This document shows positions 25,379 to 35,088 of a DNA stretch of 64,000 nucleotides, one piece after another (position 1 is the stretch's first letter; each line of letters opens with the position of its first letter). The DNA is taken from the NCBI GenBank assembly GCA_041651995.1, contig JBAZID010000003.1, positions 124,501 to 188,500 of the forward strand, given 5' to 3'. This DNA comes from Sulfuricella sp. GTDB lineage: Bacteria; Pseudomonadota; Gammaproteobacteria; Burkholderiales; Sulfuricellaceae. Made by a program: the position numbers and the translations under genes. The notes beneath the pieces are model-generated. The model was not told the DNA's origin. It did not search any database and saw nothing but the letters and a program-made list of their open reading frames with translations.

Positions 25379-28300
25379 CTAGCGTGCGCCCAGCGAGAAA
25401 TTAACCCGGCTGCGTTTTCCCTGATCCGCCGCTTTTTCCTGACCTGATTGTGCACCCTGGGTGGTCACGATGAATACCCGCTCCGGCTCCACCTTGCCTT
25501 CGTTGATCAGGTATTCCTTGGCTTCGAGGGCGCGGTGATTGACCAGCTCGCGCAGATCGTCGTCATCCACCTGAAAATGCGCGAGCATCAGTTTTTCCAT
25601 GTCCTCCACCGGAAGATCCTTGGCTAGGCCGACAAGATTGCGCGGCTTGTTGGGAATTTTTTCCTGCTTGTACGCCTTGGCCAGGTACTTTGCATATTCC
25701 GCCGGCTCGATCTTGATCTGGTCGAGCGCGGCAAGATCAGTCCTCTTGTCATGAAGTTCGTTGAATTTCTGGGTCTTGACCTTGCGTTCGAGCATGACGC
25801 GCTTCAGCCCTTCCCGGTCCGGCTCGGGATCCACCTGCCCGGCGATGTCGAGCTTGAGACCGGGACGGTCGTGCAGCGCCTTGGCGATATTGCCAAGCTT
25901 GCTCTCGCCAGCAGCGGAAATCTCGGCCCGGCCATAATCGTATTCCATGAAGGCCAGTTCCTCGCCGCCGCCAAACAGGCTGCCGATCAGGGCGAACGGG
26001 GCGGTTACCGCCTTCACGATGAGATTCACGATCACCTTGATGATGATGCCGCCAACGCTGAACTGGGGATCATCCAGCGAACCGGCAATCGGCAGGCTGA
26101 TGTCGATATTGCCATTGCGATCCTTGAGCAGCGCCACTGCCAGCATCACCGGCAACTTGGTGGCGGTGGGGCTTTCCACCTTGTCGCCAAATGTCAGTTG
26201 ATTGAGGATGAGGTGATTCTCGGCAGCCAGCTTGCGGTTCTCGATCGTGTATTTCACATCGAAGGACAGCTTGCCTTTCTGGATGCCATAGCCCGCGTAT
26301 TTGGAGGAATAGGGCGTCAGGGAGGAAAGCTCGAAATCATTCAGATTGGCCAGCAGATCGAGCGCCAGATTGCCCGACAGGGGATTGATCGTACCGCTGA
26401 TGTCCAGCCGCCCCTGATTGTCCACCCGGCCCTTGAGCGCCACTTCGGCGAGGGTGCTGGCATCCGACGAGAGCCCCTTGACCGTGCCCCCCAGCCCGGT
26501 CAGATGCGCCGAATAATTGGGCTGAATGAAGTGGTCGGAAAAATCCACCTGACCGTTCTTCATGATGAGCCTGGCGATGCTGATGCGCGGCTTGTCTGCC
26601 GCTGCCACGGCAGGTTTTGGCGGTGTGTCCGCAGCGCTCTCAGCCGGAGCTTTTGCAGCCGTTTTGGGGTTTTGCTCTTTCACGATCTGTTGCAGATTCA
26701 GGCTGCCGTCGGGGTGAATGACCAGCAGCGAGTAGAAATCCGCCAGCGCAACCTCGGCGATACTGATGCGCAGCGGCAGGGTGGCGACATGGATGCGCCT
26801 GAAGTTCAAACGGTTCCACTTCAGGAAGTCCTCTTCATCCAGCTTGTCGATGGCAGCCAGGCGATCCAGGCTGGCATCACCTGCAAACGAGACCCTTGGC
26901 GCCTCCTTGCCCTCGTCCGCCACCTTGAGCTCGCCTTTGGCCGAGGCGGCGCCATCGGTAAGGGTGATATTGAGCTGCCCGGTAAAGTACGGCTGGAAAG
27001 GCTTCAGCTTGATGCCCTTGAGATCCAGCGCCAAGCGCGTGGCCAGCGGGTTGATGCCGAGTTCGCCCGCAGCCGACACGGCGCCGCTCTTGTTGAGATT
27101 CAGTGCCAGCGCCAGCTTGGCCTGACGGTCTTTCTGGCTGGAGAGATTCTCCGCGTCAATGCCGATATTTTCCGCGTTGAGAGCGATGGGATCATCCATG
27201 GAGGCATCGGAGAACTGGACGCCATACCCGGCCAGGGATAGTTTCCGCACTTCAAACTGGAACGGGGTCTGCGGCCGGGGCGCTTCATTGGCGGCCGCTT
27301 TGCCCGGCCCGGCGCTGAATGTTTCGGCCACGTCCATTGCGCCGCCCTTGCCGCGCCGCAGCACAATCCTGCCCCCCGGACTGGACAGCTCGCCCAGCGT
27401 CACGCTGCGTTTGCCCAGATCCAGCGCAATGTCCTTGAGCGCAAAGGCAGCAATGTCGATAAAGGCTTCTTTCTCGTTGGTGCGCTGCAAGCGCAGAGCC
27501 GTCACATTCAGCGCCGGTTGCAGCAATACCGGCGCCGCGCCGGCATAATCCAGCTCGCTGCCGCTCAGCCTGATTTCCCCGGCGCTGGCAGTCACTTCAT
27601 GTCCCTCGTTGAGCGCCAGATGGAGCTCGGGCCGCTTCAGGCTGAGGCTTTTTAGGCGGACTTTCCTGTGCAGCAGGTCTGCTGAAAGAAGCTCCACCGC
27701 CAGCAGCGAGAAGCGCGCCAGTGCCTTCTCCCTGCCCTGCATCACCACGGCATCGCGCAACGCGGCCGTGCCGGAAAGGGTGATGGCCGGCGGCTGTTCC
27801 GGCGGCTGCGCGAAGCTAATGTTGAGCTTTGCATCCAGGAACGCGGAAGGCACAGCGATTTTCTGCTGCAGCGGGATATATTCGAAATAACGCGCCACGT
27901 CGAGATTGGCAAGCTCCAGCGCAACAACGCTTTCATGATTCTTGCTGAAGGGCTTCATCTTTCCCGCCAAGTGCAGCGCCGAGCCATTGATCCGGGCGGA
28001 AAAATCCGGCTGGACATAAATCTCGGCCTGATAGGCCAGATTGGACAGGAACGGGATGCTGAACTGGATATCCGAAACCGTGTGCAGGGCCTGCTTGGGC
28101 CGGTCATCGAACTCGACCTTGCCGCCCTGGAGCTGGATATTGTTGAGGGAATACCTGGCCGGCGGGTCTTCCGAGGGCTTGAGCAACTCGGCCAGGATGT
28201 CGTCCACGTTGTAGGACGCATCCTCGCGCCGCACGATTCTGAGATACGGCGACTTGACCTGGATGGCGTGCAGCACCGGCGCGCCCTTGAACAGGGAAGC

Positions 28301-28591
28301 CGATTCCAGGTTGGCGTACAGTTCCTCGATGGCAAAAAAGGGCGGGCTGCCGCCCTGCTCCGACATGGAGAAACCCTTGACGAGCAGCGACAGCTTGAGC
28401 GGGTTGATGCTCACTTCCTGGATCGCCACCGTGCGGTGAAATTTCTCGCCCAGGGCTTTGGCCGCAAAATGCTTGACCAGCGGCGGCAGCGCCAGAAAGC
28501 CCAGCACGACGAAGACAATAAAACCGCCCCCGGCCCACAGCAGCACTTTTTTCAGATTTATCCGCTGAATGAAGTTATGCGACGACATCAT
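25379..28591 (-). CDS. AsmA-like DUF748 envelope protein
   Basis: A 1070-residue protein with one N-terminal membrane helix (about residues 15-36) and a very long beta-rich periplasmic region, typical of DUF748/AsmA-superfamily proteins that bridge or span the envelope and are linked to lipid transport or outer-membrane homeostasis. An Ala/Pro-rich low-complexity linker (KTAAKAPAESAADTPPKPAV) lies near residue 650. The C-terminal ~200 residues contain a second hydrophobic patch and an OmpA-like stretch (LKLDIAGQVDPEPDREGL). A strong AAGGAGGGA precedes the ATG ATG start and overlaps the fumarase stop, so translation is coupled to fumarase. Substrate unknown. Confidence 0.88.
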   Translation of the reverse strand: MMSSHNFIQRINLKKVLLWAGGGFIVFVVLGFLALPPLVKHFAAKALGEKFHRTVAIQEVSINPLKLSLLVKGFSMSEQGGSPPFFAIEELYANLESASLFKGAPVLHAIQVKSPYLRIVRREDASYNVDDILAELLKPSEDPPARYSLNNIQLQGGKVEFDDRPKQALHTVSDIQFSIPFLSNLAYQAEIYVQPDFSARINGSALHLAGKMKPFSKNHESVVALELANLDVARYFEYIPLQQKIAVPSAFLDAKLNISFAQPPEQPPAITLSGTAALRDAVVMQGREKALARFSLLAVELLSADLLHRKVRLKSLSLKRPELHLALNEGHEVTASAGEIRLSGSELDYAGAAPVLLQPALNVTALRLQRTNEKEAFIDIAAFALKDIALDLGKRSVTLGELSSPGGRIVLRRGKGGAMDVAETFSAGPGKAAANEAPRPQTPFQFEVRKLSLAGYGVQFSDASMDDPIALNAENIGIDAENLSSQKDRQAKLALALNLNKSGAVSAAGELGINPLATRLALDLKGIKLKPFQPYFTGQLNITLTDGAASAKGELKVADEGKEAPRVSFAGDASLDRLAAIDKLDEEDFLKWNRLNFRRIHVATLPLRISIAEVALADFYSLLVIHPDGSLNLQQIVKEQNPKTAAKAPAESAADTPPKPAVAAADKPRISIARLIMKNGQVDFSDHFIQPNYSAHLTGLGGTVKGLSSDASTLAEVALKGRVDNQGRLDISGTINPLSGNLALDLLANLNDFELSSLTPYSSKYAGYGIQKGKLSFDVKYTIENRKLAAENHLILNQLTFGDKVESPTATKLPVMLAVALLKDRNGNIDISLPIAGSLDDPQFSVGGIIIKVIVNLIVKAVTAPFALIGSLFGGGEELAFMEYDYGRAEISAAGESKLGNIAKALHDRPGLKLDIAGQVDPEPDREGLKRVMLERKVKTQKFNELHDKRTDLAALDQIKIEPAEYAKYLAKAYKQEKIPNKPRNLVGLAKDLPVEDMEKLMLAHFQVDDDDLRELVNHRALEAKEYLINEGKVEPERVFIVTTQGAQSGQEKAADQGKRSRVNFSLGAR

Positions 28592-28598
28592 TCCCTCC

Positions 28599-30122
28599 TT
28601 ATCCAGCCACCACGGGAATCTTGCCTATCCGGCCCCGCCATTCCGCCGGACCGGTATCGTGCACCGAAGTGCCGCCAGCATCCACCGCCACGGTCACCGG
28701 CATGTCCTGCACCACGAATTCGTAAATCGCCTCCATGCCCAGGTCCGCGAAGGCGATAACCCTGGCCGACTTGATCGCCTTGGCCACCAGGTAGGCCGCG
28801 CCGCCGACCGCCATGAGATAGACCGCCTTGTGCCTGCGGATGCTCTCGATTGCCGCCGGGCCGCGCTCCGCCTTGCCGATCATGCCGATCAGCCCGGTTT
28901 TGTCGAGCATCATGTCGGTGAACTTGTCCATGCGCGTGGCCGTGGTGGGGCCGGCCGGGCCGACCACTTCGTCGCGCACCGGGTCGACCGGGCCGACATA
29001 GTAGATGAAGCGATTGGTGAAATCCACGCCCGCTGGCAGCCTCTCCCCCCTGGAAAACAGCTCGGCGATGCGCTTGTGGGCGGCATCGCGGCCAGTGAGC
29101 AGTTTTCCCGTCAGCAGCAGGGCTTCGCCCGGCTTCCAGGTGGCGATTTCCTCGCGCGTAACCGTATCCAGATTGACGCGCCGTGCATCGGGGTGGGGCT
29201 GCCAATCCACTTTCGGCCATTCTGCGAGAGAGGGCGGCGTCAATACAGCCGGTCCGCTGCCATCGAGGGTGAAATGAATGTGGCGGGTGGCGGCACAGTT
29301 GGGGATCATGCCGACCGGCAGGCCGGCGGCATGGGTCGGATAGTCCCTGATTTTTACATCCACCACGGTGGTGAGGCCGCCCAGCCCTTGCGCGCCAATG
29401 CCCAGCGCGTTGACCTTTTCGTACAGTTCCAGCCGCAGTTCCTCGACCCGGTTACTGGGTCCGCGTGCCTGCAATTCGTGAATATCCACCGGCTCCATCA
29501 GGGCTTCCTTGGCCAGCAGCATGGCCTTTTCCGCCGTACCGCCAAGGCCGATGCCCAGTATCCCCGGCGGGCACCAGCCCGCACCCATGGTGGGGACGGT
29601 TTTCAGCACCCAGTCCACCAGACTGTCCGAGGGATTGAGTATCGTGAATTTTGATTTGTTCTCCGATCCGCCACCCTTGGCCGCGACCGTGATTTCCACC
29701 TTGTCGCCGGGAACAATCTCGTAATGGATCACCGCCGGGGTGTTGTCGCGCGTGTTCCTGCGCGCCCCTGCCGGGTCGGCCAGCACCGAGGCGCGCAAAA
29801 TATTGTCCGGATTGGTGTAGGCGCGATGCACGCCCTCATTGACCATGTCGCTGACGCCCATGCCTGCTTCCCAGCGCACCTCCATGCCCACCTTGACGAA
29901 AGCAACCACGATGCCCGTGTCCTGACAGATGGGGCGGCGCCCTTCCGCGCTCATGCGCGAGTTGGTGAGTATCTGGGCGATGGCATCTTTTGCGGCGGGA
30001 GACTGCTCACGCTCGTAGGCCTCGCCCAGCGCCTTGATGTAATCGAGCGGATGGTAATAGGAAATGTATTGCAGTGCATCTGCAATGCTGGCGATGAAAT
30101 CTTCCTGCCTGATAATGGTCAT
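28599..30122 (-). CDS. fumA: Class I fumarate hydratase
   Basis: A 507-residue iron-sulfur fumarase that hydrates fumarate to malate in the citric acid cycle. The N-terminal domain carries the [4Fe-4S] cysteines in RPICQDTGI, PNCAATRHIHF and GWCPPGILGIG; the C-terminal domain has the PTTATRMD and GKAERGP motifs. The length matches the fused FumA/FumB type rather than the two-subunit type. It starts nine bases after the HD-GYP gene stop and ends at the ribosome site of the DUF748 gene. The enzyme is oxygen-sensitive in other species, which would fit a microaerophilic or anaerobic life style (inference). Confidence 0.94.
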   Translation of the reverse strand: MTIIRQEDFIASIADALQYISYYHPLDYIKALGEAYEREQSPAAKDAIAQILTNSRMSAEGRRPICQDTGIVVAFVKVGMEVRWEAGMGVSDMVNEGVHRAYTNPDNILRASVLADPAGARRNTRDNTPAVIHYEIVPGDKVEITVAAKGGGSENKSKFTILNPSDSLVDWVLKTVPTMGAGWCPPGILGIGLGGTAEKAMLLAKEALMEPVDIHELQARGPSNRVEELRLELYEKVNALGIGAQGLGGLTTVVDVKIRDYPTHAAGLPVGMIPNCAATRHIHFTLDGSGPAVLTPPSLAEWPKVDWQPHPDARRVNLDTVTREEIATWKPGEALLLTGKLLTGRDAAHKRIAELFSRGERLPAGVDFTNRFIYYVGPVDPVRDEVVGPAGPTTATRMDKFTDMMLDKTGLIGMIGKAERGPAAIESIRRHKAVYLMAVGGAAYLVAKAIKSARVIAFADLGMEAIYEFVVQDMPVTVAVDAGGTSVHDTGPAEWRGRIGKIPVVAG

Positions 30123-30131
30123 GATTAGCTC

Positions 30132-31238
30132 TTATTGCTGTTCCAACATGCGTCGGACCACGGTGTTGAAAGGTTCGATCCACTCCGGGGAAAATTGTTT
30201 ATCACACGCATTCACTTCGGCAATGGCCCTCAATAGGGAGCGCTTGTGGCCGCGCGCATCATGCTTGAGGGTAACCGCTTCGAACGCGTCCACAATGGCA
30301 AGAATTTTGGCGCCGTCGCAAATTTTATCGTCCCTGCTTCCATTCGGATAGCCCGCCCCATCCGGCATTTCATGATGCTGTAATACCATTTCCGCCGCTT
30401 CCTGCCAGCCTTGCATGCGCTCGACAAGACCAGCGGCAAAGCCGGGGTGCGCTTGCAGAACGCGGCGCTCTTCCTCGCTGACCTTCCCCGTCTTGAGCCA
30501 GACCGATTCGGGCAGGAACATCATCCCGATATCGTGCATGAAAACAGCGGCTTCCAGTTGCGTAGCGTCTACCGGGGACCCAGCCGCCCGGTTGGTTTCA
30601 AGCGCAAGTTCCAGAATGCGCCCGGTACGCCCCTGAAGCAATGGCGAACGCGCTTCATACTGCTTTGCCAGGGAGTGAAAAAACTGCAAATCCGGAAGAA
30701 TGTGATCTGTCACCGTGGGCTGTGCGGGCACTTTACCCGCTTTTGCCTTGAGCGTTTCCTGCGGCCGAAAACCCGTCACTGCCTGAATCGTCTGTGCCGC
30801 AAGACGATCCAGTCCGGACTGCTGCGCCTGGCACAGGCTCTCCAGACCCTCCATCAGTTCGACCAGTTTCAGATGGCCCAGCGGCTTCTTCGCCACCAGT
30901 GCCTCGGTGGCCAGTTCAAGTCGGTCCACAGCCAGCAGAATGATCTCTCCCAGCATCCTTGAATAACGTAGCTCCCCAGAGCGCAGGCGCGTGAGCAGCG
31001 ACTCGATCGGATGGGCGATCAACGCGGCCATCTCCACCTTGCACATCGCAGCGTCACCCTTGATGTTATGCATGGCGCGAAAGATGTCGGCGATCACCAC
31101 CCGGTCCGTTGGCGCCTGAGCCAGGCGCGCCATGTTGCGCTCGATATCCGGCGCCCGGTCGGTCAGTGCTTCGGCAAATTCGAGCAGCGCCTCCCTGTCC
31201 TGCACCCGTGGATTACTCAAAGCCTGAATATTTGTCAT
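30132..31238 (-). CDS. HPt-HD-GYP protein, probable c-di-GMP phosphodiesterase
   Basis: A 368-residue protein with an N-terminal HPt-like helical bundle (MHNIKGDAAM, candidate phospho-accepting H57) and a C-terminal HD-GYP domain: FMHDIGMM holds the HD pair and HHEMPDGAGYP the second box. The GYP-containing second box is complete, so c-di-GMP hydrolysis is likely. It has no receiver domain, which makes the HPt-HD-GYP fusion unusual: control would come from a phosphorelay through the HPt. Start ATG at 31238 (MTNIQ); a longer frame to 31580 would run into the divergent MBL gene. The downstream gene is fumarase. Confidence 0.85.
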   Translation of the reverse strand: MTNIQALSNPRVQDREALLEFAEALTDRAPDIERNMARLAQAPTDRVVIADIFRAMHNIKGDAAMCKVEMAALIAHPIESLLTRLRSGELRYSRMLGEIILLAVDRLELATEALVAKKPLGHLKLVELMEGLESLCQAQQSGLDRLAAQTIQAVTGFRPQETLKAKAGKVPAQPTVTDHILPDLQFFHSLAKQYEARSPLLQGRTGRILELALETNRAAGSPVDATQLEAAVFMHDIGMMFLPESVWLKTGKVSEEERRVLQAHPGFAAGLVERMQGWQEAAEMVLQHHEMPDGAGYPNGSRDDKICDGAKILAIVDAFEAVTLKHDARGHKRSLLRAIAEVNACDKQFSPEWIEPFNTVVRRMLEQQ

Positions 31239-31371
31239 GCTGTTATCTTTGTGGACAATGATCCAGCCACTTTGCACCGCGGCGCCAGCAAGGTCAACAC
31301 GTAGCGAAGCTGGACAGGCATGCCTCAGTTTGCTAGCTTCAGGCACATTATCCGCGCACGGAACCATCCCC

Positions 31372-32328
31372 ATGAACGCCCAATTCCAGGATTTCGGCCA
31401 CGGCATCACGGCCATCGATTCGCTTTTCGTGCGTCCGCGCCTGGCCGCCATCCATCTGATCGAGGAAGGAGGCCAGGCCGCCATCATCGACACCGGCACC
31501 AACCATTCCCTGCCCCATGTGCTGGAGGTGCTACGCACCAAGGGGCTCTCGCCGCAGGATGTGACCCATGTCATCGTCACTCACGTTCATCTGGATCACG
31601 CCGGTGCGGCAGGCTTGATGCTGCAACAGTTCCCCAATGCGCGGCTGGTGGTTCACCCGCGCGGGGCGCGCCACATGATCGACCCGGCCAAGCTGGTGGC
31701 CGGTGCTTGCGCGGTGTACGGGGAAGCCGCCGTCCGGCAGACCTATGGAGAAATCATCCCGGTGGCCACAGAGCGCGTGCTCGAAGCGCCGGACAACTTC
31801 GAACTCGATTTCAACGGCCGCAAACTGCTTTTCCTCGACACGCCCGGCCATGCCCGCCACCACTTCTGCATCTGGGACGAACGCAGCCGTTCGCTCTTCA
31901 GCGGCGATACGTTCGGGATTTCCTACCGCGAATTCGACGTCGCAGGGCGCGAATTCATCTTCCCCACCTGCACGCCGGTGCAGTTCGAACCCGATGCGGC
32001 GCACGCCTCGATTGATCGCATCATGGACCTGCACCCCTCCTGCATCTACCTCACCCACTACGGCCCCGTTACCCAGCTGGAACGGCTGGCGGCCGGCCTG
32101 CACCGCATGCTGGATGCGTTTGTGGCTCTGGGATGCCAGCTGCGCGACGTGAAGGAAAGACGCCACGAGCGCCTCAAGGCAGGCGTGGAAGAAATCATGC
32201 TGCAGGCCCTGCAGACCCATGGCTGCGATCTGCCGCTGGAAGAAATCAGCAGGCTGCTGGGCATGGATTTCGAGCTCAATGCCCAGGGCATCGGGGTGTG
32301 GCTGGATAAACCTGTAAAAACGAATTAA
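31372..32328 (+). CDS. Metallo-beta-lactamase-fold hydrolase
   Basis: A 318-residue MBL-fold protein. The metal site HVHLDHAGA is near residues 72-80, with further ligands in HPRGARH, the DTPGHARHHF block, FSGDTFG and LTHYGP. The C-terminal ~90 residues are helical. This layout resembles glyoxalase II-like and persulfide dioxygenase-like hydrolases, but it lacks features to choose between them. The ATG at 31372 follows no strong ribosome site; the longer frame from 31237 overlaps the divergent HD-GYP start. Its stop lies directly before the MITE-like element at 32329. Confidence 0.85.
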   Translation: MNAQFQDFGHGITAIDSLFVRPRLAAIHLIEEGGQAAIIDTGTNHSLPHVLEVLRTKGLSPQDVTHVIVTHVHLDHAGAAGLMLQQFPNARLVVHPRGARHMIDPAKLVAGACAVYGEAAVRQTYGEIIPVATERVLEAPDNFELDFNGRKLLFLDTPGHARHHFCIWDERSRSLFSGDTFGISYREFDVAGREFIFPTCTPVQFEPDAAHASIDRIMDLHPSCIYLTHYGPVTQLERLAAGLHRMLDAFVALGCQLRDVKERRHERLKAGVEEIMLQALQTHGCDLPLEEISRLLGMDFELNAQGIGVWLDKPVKTN

Positions 32329-32462
32329 CCACGGAGAACACGGAGAACACGGAGAACACGGAGTAAAAACAATAGATTGCATGATATTTGGCATTCACCC
32401 GATCGGTGAGGCCATAAATGACCGCAAACTGCCTTTCTCCGTGTTCTCCGTGAACTCCGTGG
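32329..32462. repeat. CACGGAG-type MITE-like element, copy 2
   Basis: A 134-bp element with four tandem CACGGAGAA units at its left end, inverted CTCCGTG units at its right, and the same core as at 7969-8093 (AACAATAGATTGCAT, GGCATTCA, GGTGAGGCC). Similarity continues right to GGTTTCTAG at about 32484. It fills the gap between the convergent MBL gene and pabB. Confidence 0.85.
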
Positions 32463-32492
32463 TTATCGAACTGCGGTTTCTAGGAAATCGCG

Positions 32493-33803
32493 CTAGCCCA
32501 GCGCCCGCAACAGCCCCTTCGCCTTGGCCCGCGTTTCCGCCAGTTCGCGTTCCGGCTCGGAATCGGCGACGATGCCGGCCCCGGCCTTGAAGCTGAGTCG
32601 CTCCCCGGACAGCATGAAAGTGCGGATCAGAATGTTCAGGTCCATGCTGCCGTCGTGATTTACATAACCCATGCTGCCGGTGTAGGCCTGGCGGGGGCTG
32701 GCTTCCAGTTCGGCGATGATCTGCATGGTGCGGACCTTGGGGCAACCGGTGATGGTGCCGCCTGGAAACAGGGCGCGCAGCACCTGCCCTGGCGTCGTGC
32801 CGGGGCGCAGGCGCCCGCGCACGCTGGATTCGATGTGATGGACATGGGTATAGCTCTGCACCGCCATCAGTTCGTCCACCCGCACGCTGCCCGGCTGGCA
32901 GATGCGTCCCAGATCGTTGCGTTCCAGATCCACCAGCATGATGTGCTCGGCGCGTTCCTTGGTGCTGGAGAGCAGCGCCTGGCGCAGCCTGGCATCCTCT
33001 TCCGGTAAAGAAGCACGGGGATGCGTCCCGGCGATGGGGCGGGTCTCGATTTCGCCGCCCCGGATGCGCGCCAGGCGCTCCGGCGACGAACTGATGATCT
33101 GGCAGCCGCCGAAATCGGCAAGCCCGGCGAAGGGTGCCGGATTGCGCTCACGCAAAACGGCATACAGACTGGCCGCGCTACCCTGTTCCAGCCGGGCTTG
33201 CCAGCGCCGCGCCAGATTGACCTGAAACACGTCACCGTCCCGGATATAACGCTTGATCCGGGACACGCCCTGCAGGAATTGATCAGGGTCTTCCTCAGCC
33301 AGATCGGCTACCTTGATGGACGCGGGGTGAAAAGGAACAGTGCGGTAAAGATCCTCCTGCAACTGAGTCAACAGATTTTCATATCCCGCTTCCGCCACCC
33401 ACCAGCTCTGCATGTTTTCACGGTCCACCAGCACCGCCGCGGGGATGCGCGTCAGCCAGGCCAGTGGAAAACCATCGTTCGCGGGCCGGACATCAACTGA
33501 CGGCTCCATCTCATGCAGCAGCTCATAGCCGCAGAACACGAACCAGCCGCCGCGAAAAGGCAGATGCGACGCCGATTCATCCGCCCCGGCCTGCGCTCCG
33601 GCTTCGCGCCATAGCTTGTCCAGGGACGGCAGAAAATCCGGGGCGGCGCCATGAAACGGATAATGCAGTTGCGGAAAGGCAAACAGAATATCCCAGCGGC
33701 CGGTGCCGCCGAGACTCTGCAACAGATAGGGGTAACGCTGCCGGTTCAGCTCATGCAAGGCCAGCAGATCGGGCGGCGTGCCGGTTAATGCGATGGCCGG
33801 CAC
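32493..33803 (-). CDS. pabB: Aminodeoxychorismate synthase component I
   Basis: A 436-residue chorismate-utilising enzyme that, with a PabA glutaminase, converts chorismate to 4-amino-4-deoxychorismate for folate synthesis. The nucleophilic-lysine motif region reads PIAGTHPR near residue 245 (the PIKGT equivalent, with alanine in place of lysine), and the C-terminal core has GGTITGCPK and AGAGIVADSEPERE. The alanine at that place is a variant to check, since many PabB enzymes use a lysine there; TrpE has alanine. No aminotransferase-class IV (PabC) domain is fused. Start GTG at 33803. It lies downstream of fabF on the - strand. Confidence 0.85.
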   Translation of the reverse strand: MPAIALTGTPPDLLALHELNRQRYPYLLQSLGGTGRWDILFAFPQLHYPFHGAAPDFLPSLDKLWREAGAQAGADESASHLPFRGGWFVFCGYELLHEMEPSVDVRPANDGFPLAWLTRIPAAVLVDRENMQSWWVAEAGYENLLTQLQEDLYRTVPFHPASIKVADLAEEDPDQFLQGVSRIKRYIRDGDVFQVNLARRWQARLEQGSAASLYAVLRERNPAPFAGLADFGGCQIISSSPERLARIRGGEIETRPIAGTHPRASLPEEDARLRQALLSSTKERAEHIMLVDLERNDLGRICQPGSVRVDELMAVQSYTHVHHIESSVRGRLRPGTTPGQVLRALFPGGTITGCPKVRTMQIIAELEASPRQAYTGSMGYVNHDGSMDLNILIRTFMLSGERLSFKAGAGIVADSEPERELAETRAKAKGLLRALG

Positions 33804-33824
33804 TTGGCGCCCGAAGGGAGAGGG

Positions 33825-35057
33825 TTAAACGCGGCGGAACACCAGCGAACCGTTGGTGCCGCCAAAACCGAAGTTGTTCTTCAGCGCCACGTCGATTTTC
33901 ATCTTTCTTGCCGTGTTGGCGCAGTAGTCCAGATCGCACTCGGGATCCTGCTCGAAGATGTTGATGGTGGGTGGAGAAATCTGGTTGTGCACGGCAAGCA
34001 CGGTCAGCACCGACTCCAGACCGCCTGCGCCACCCAGCAGGTGGCCGGTCATGGATTTGGTGGAGTTGACCACCAGCTTGCGCGCGGCATCGCCAAAAGC
34101 CAGCTTGATGGCCTCGGTTTCGTTCTTGTCGCCCAGCGGCGTGGAAGTGCCGTGGGCATTGACGTAATGGACTTCATCCGGATTGACGCCAGCATCACGC
34201 AGGGCGTTGGCCATGGAGCGTTTCGGCCCGTCGGTATCGGGCGCGGTCATGTGATAGGCATCGCCGCTCATGCCAAAGCCGGCCAGTTCGGCGTAAATCC
34301 TGGCACCGCGTGCCTTGGCATGCTCATACTCTTCCAGCACCAGCACACCGGCGCCTTCGCCCAGCACGAAGCCATCCCGCCCCTTGTCCCAGGGCCGGCT
34401 TGCCGTCGCGGGATCATCGTTGCGCGAGGAAAGCGCCTTGGCGGAAGCAAATCCGCCAACTGCCAGGGGCGATACGCTCGATTCGGCACCGCCGCAAACC
34501 ATCACGTCCGCATCGCCGTAGGCGATGGTACGTGCGCTAATGCCAATCGCGTGCAGACCGGTGGTGCAGGCTGTCACCACGGCAATATTGGGGCCTTTCA
34601 GGCCAAACATGATCGACAGGTTGCCCGAAATCATGTTGATGATGGTGCCCGGGATGAAGAACGGCGAAATCTTGCGCGGACCGCCTTCCAGATAGGTGTT
34701 GTGAGTATCTTCGATCATCGGCAAGCCGCCGATGCCCGAACCGATATTGACCCCGATACGGTCAGCATTTTCCGGCGTGACTTCCAGGCCGCAGTCCCGG
34801 AACGCCTCCATGCCAGCCACCATGCCGTAATGGATAAAAATATCCATGCGGCGGGCTTCCTTGGCAGAAAGATACTGGGTGACGTCAAAATTCTTTACTT
34901 CACCAGCGATTTGGGAAGCAAAGGCGGAAGCATCGAAGCGGGTGATCCGGGTGATACCGGATTTGCCAGCGACGATGTTGCTCCATGTCTCGCCGACCCC
35001 GATACCGACCGGGGATACTGCGCCCAATCCGGTGATGACTACTCTGCGTTTAGCCAA
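33825..35057 (-). CDS. fabF: 3-oxoacyl-[acyl-carrier-protein] synthase II
   Basis: A 410-residue condensing enzyme for fatty-acid elongation. The catalytic cysteine sits in TACTTGLHAIG near residue 164, and the two histidines in VNAHGTSTPLGD and in KSMTGHLLGGAG; FGFGGTNGSLVF is at the C-terminus. The start is TTG (M-AKRRVVITGLG) with GGAG five bases upstream. It directly follows acpP, the carrier of its substrate, in the conserved fab cluster. All catalytic residues present. Confidence 0.97.
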   Translation of the reverse strand: MAKRRVVITGLGAVSPVGIGVGETWSNIVAGKSGITRITRFDASAFASQIAGEVKNFDVTQYLSAKEARRMDIFIHYGMVAGMEAFRDCGLEVTPENADRIGVNIGSGIGGLPMIEDTHNTYLEGGPRKISPFFIPGTIINMISGNLSIMFGLKGPNIAVVTACTTGLHAIGISARTIAYGDADVMVCGGAESSVSPLAVGGFASAKALSSRNDDPATASRPWDKGRDGFVLGEGAGVLVLEEYEHAKARGARIYAELAGFGMSGDAYHMTAPDTDGPKRSMANALRDAGVNPDEVHYVNAHGTSTPLGDKNETEAIKLAFGDAARKLVVNSTKSMTGHLLGGAGGLESVLTVLAVHNQISPPTINIFEQDPECDLDYCANTARKMKIDVALKNNFGFGGTNGSLVFRRV

Positions 35058-35088
35058 GGTGACTCCGTTACCGGGTTAAAACAGGGAA

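Noticed and set aside
32329..32370. Tandem CACGGAGAA units as a possible CRISPR array
   Set aside because: Units are 9 bp, contiguous, without spacers, and belong to the arm of a MITE-like element.
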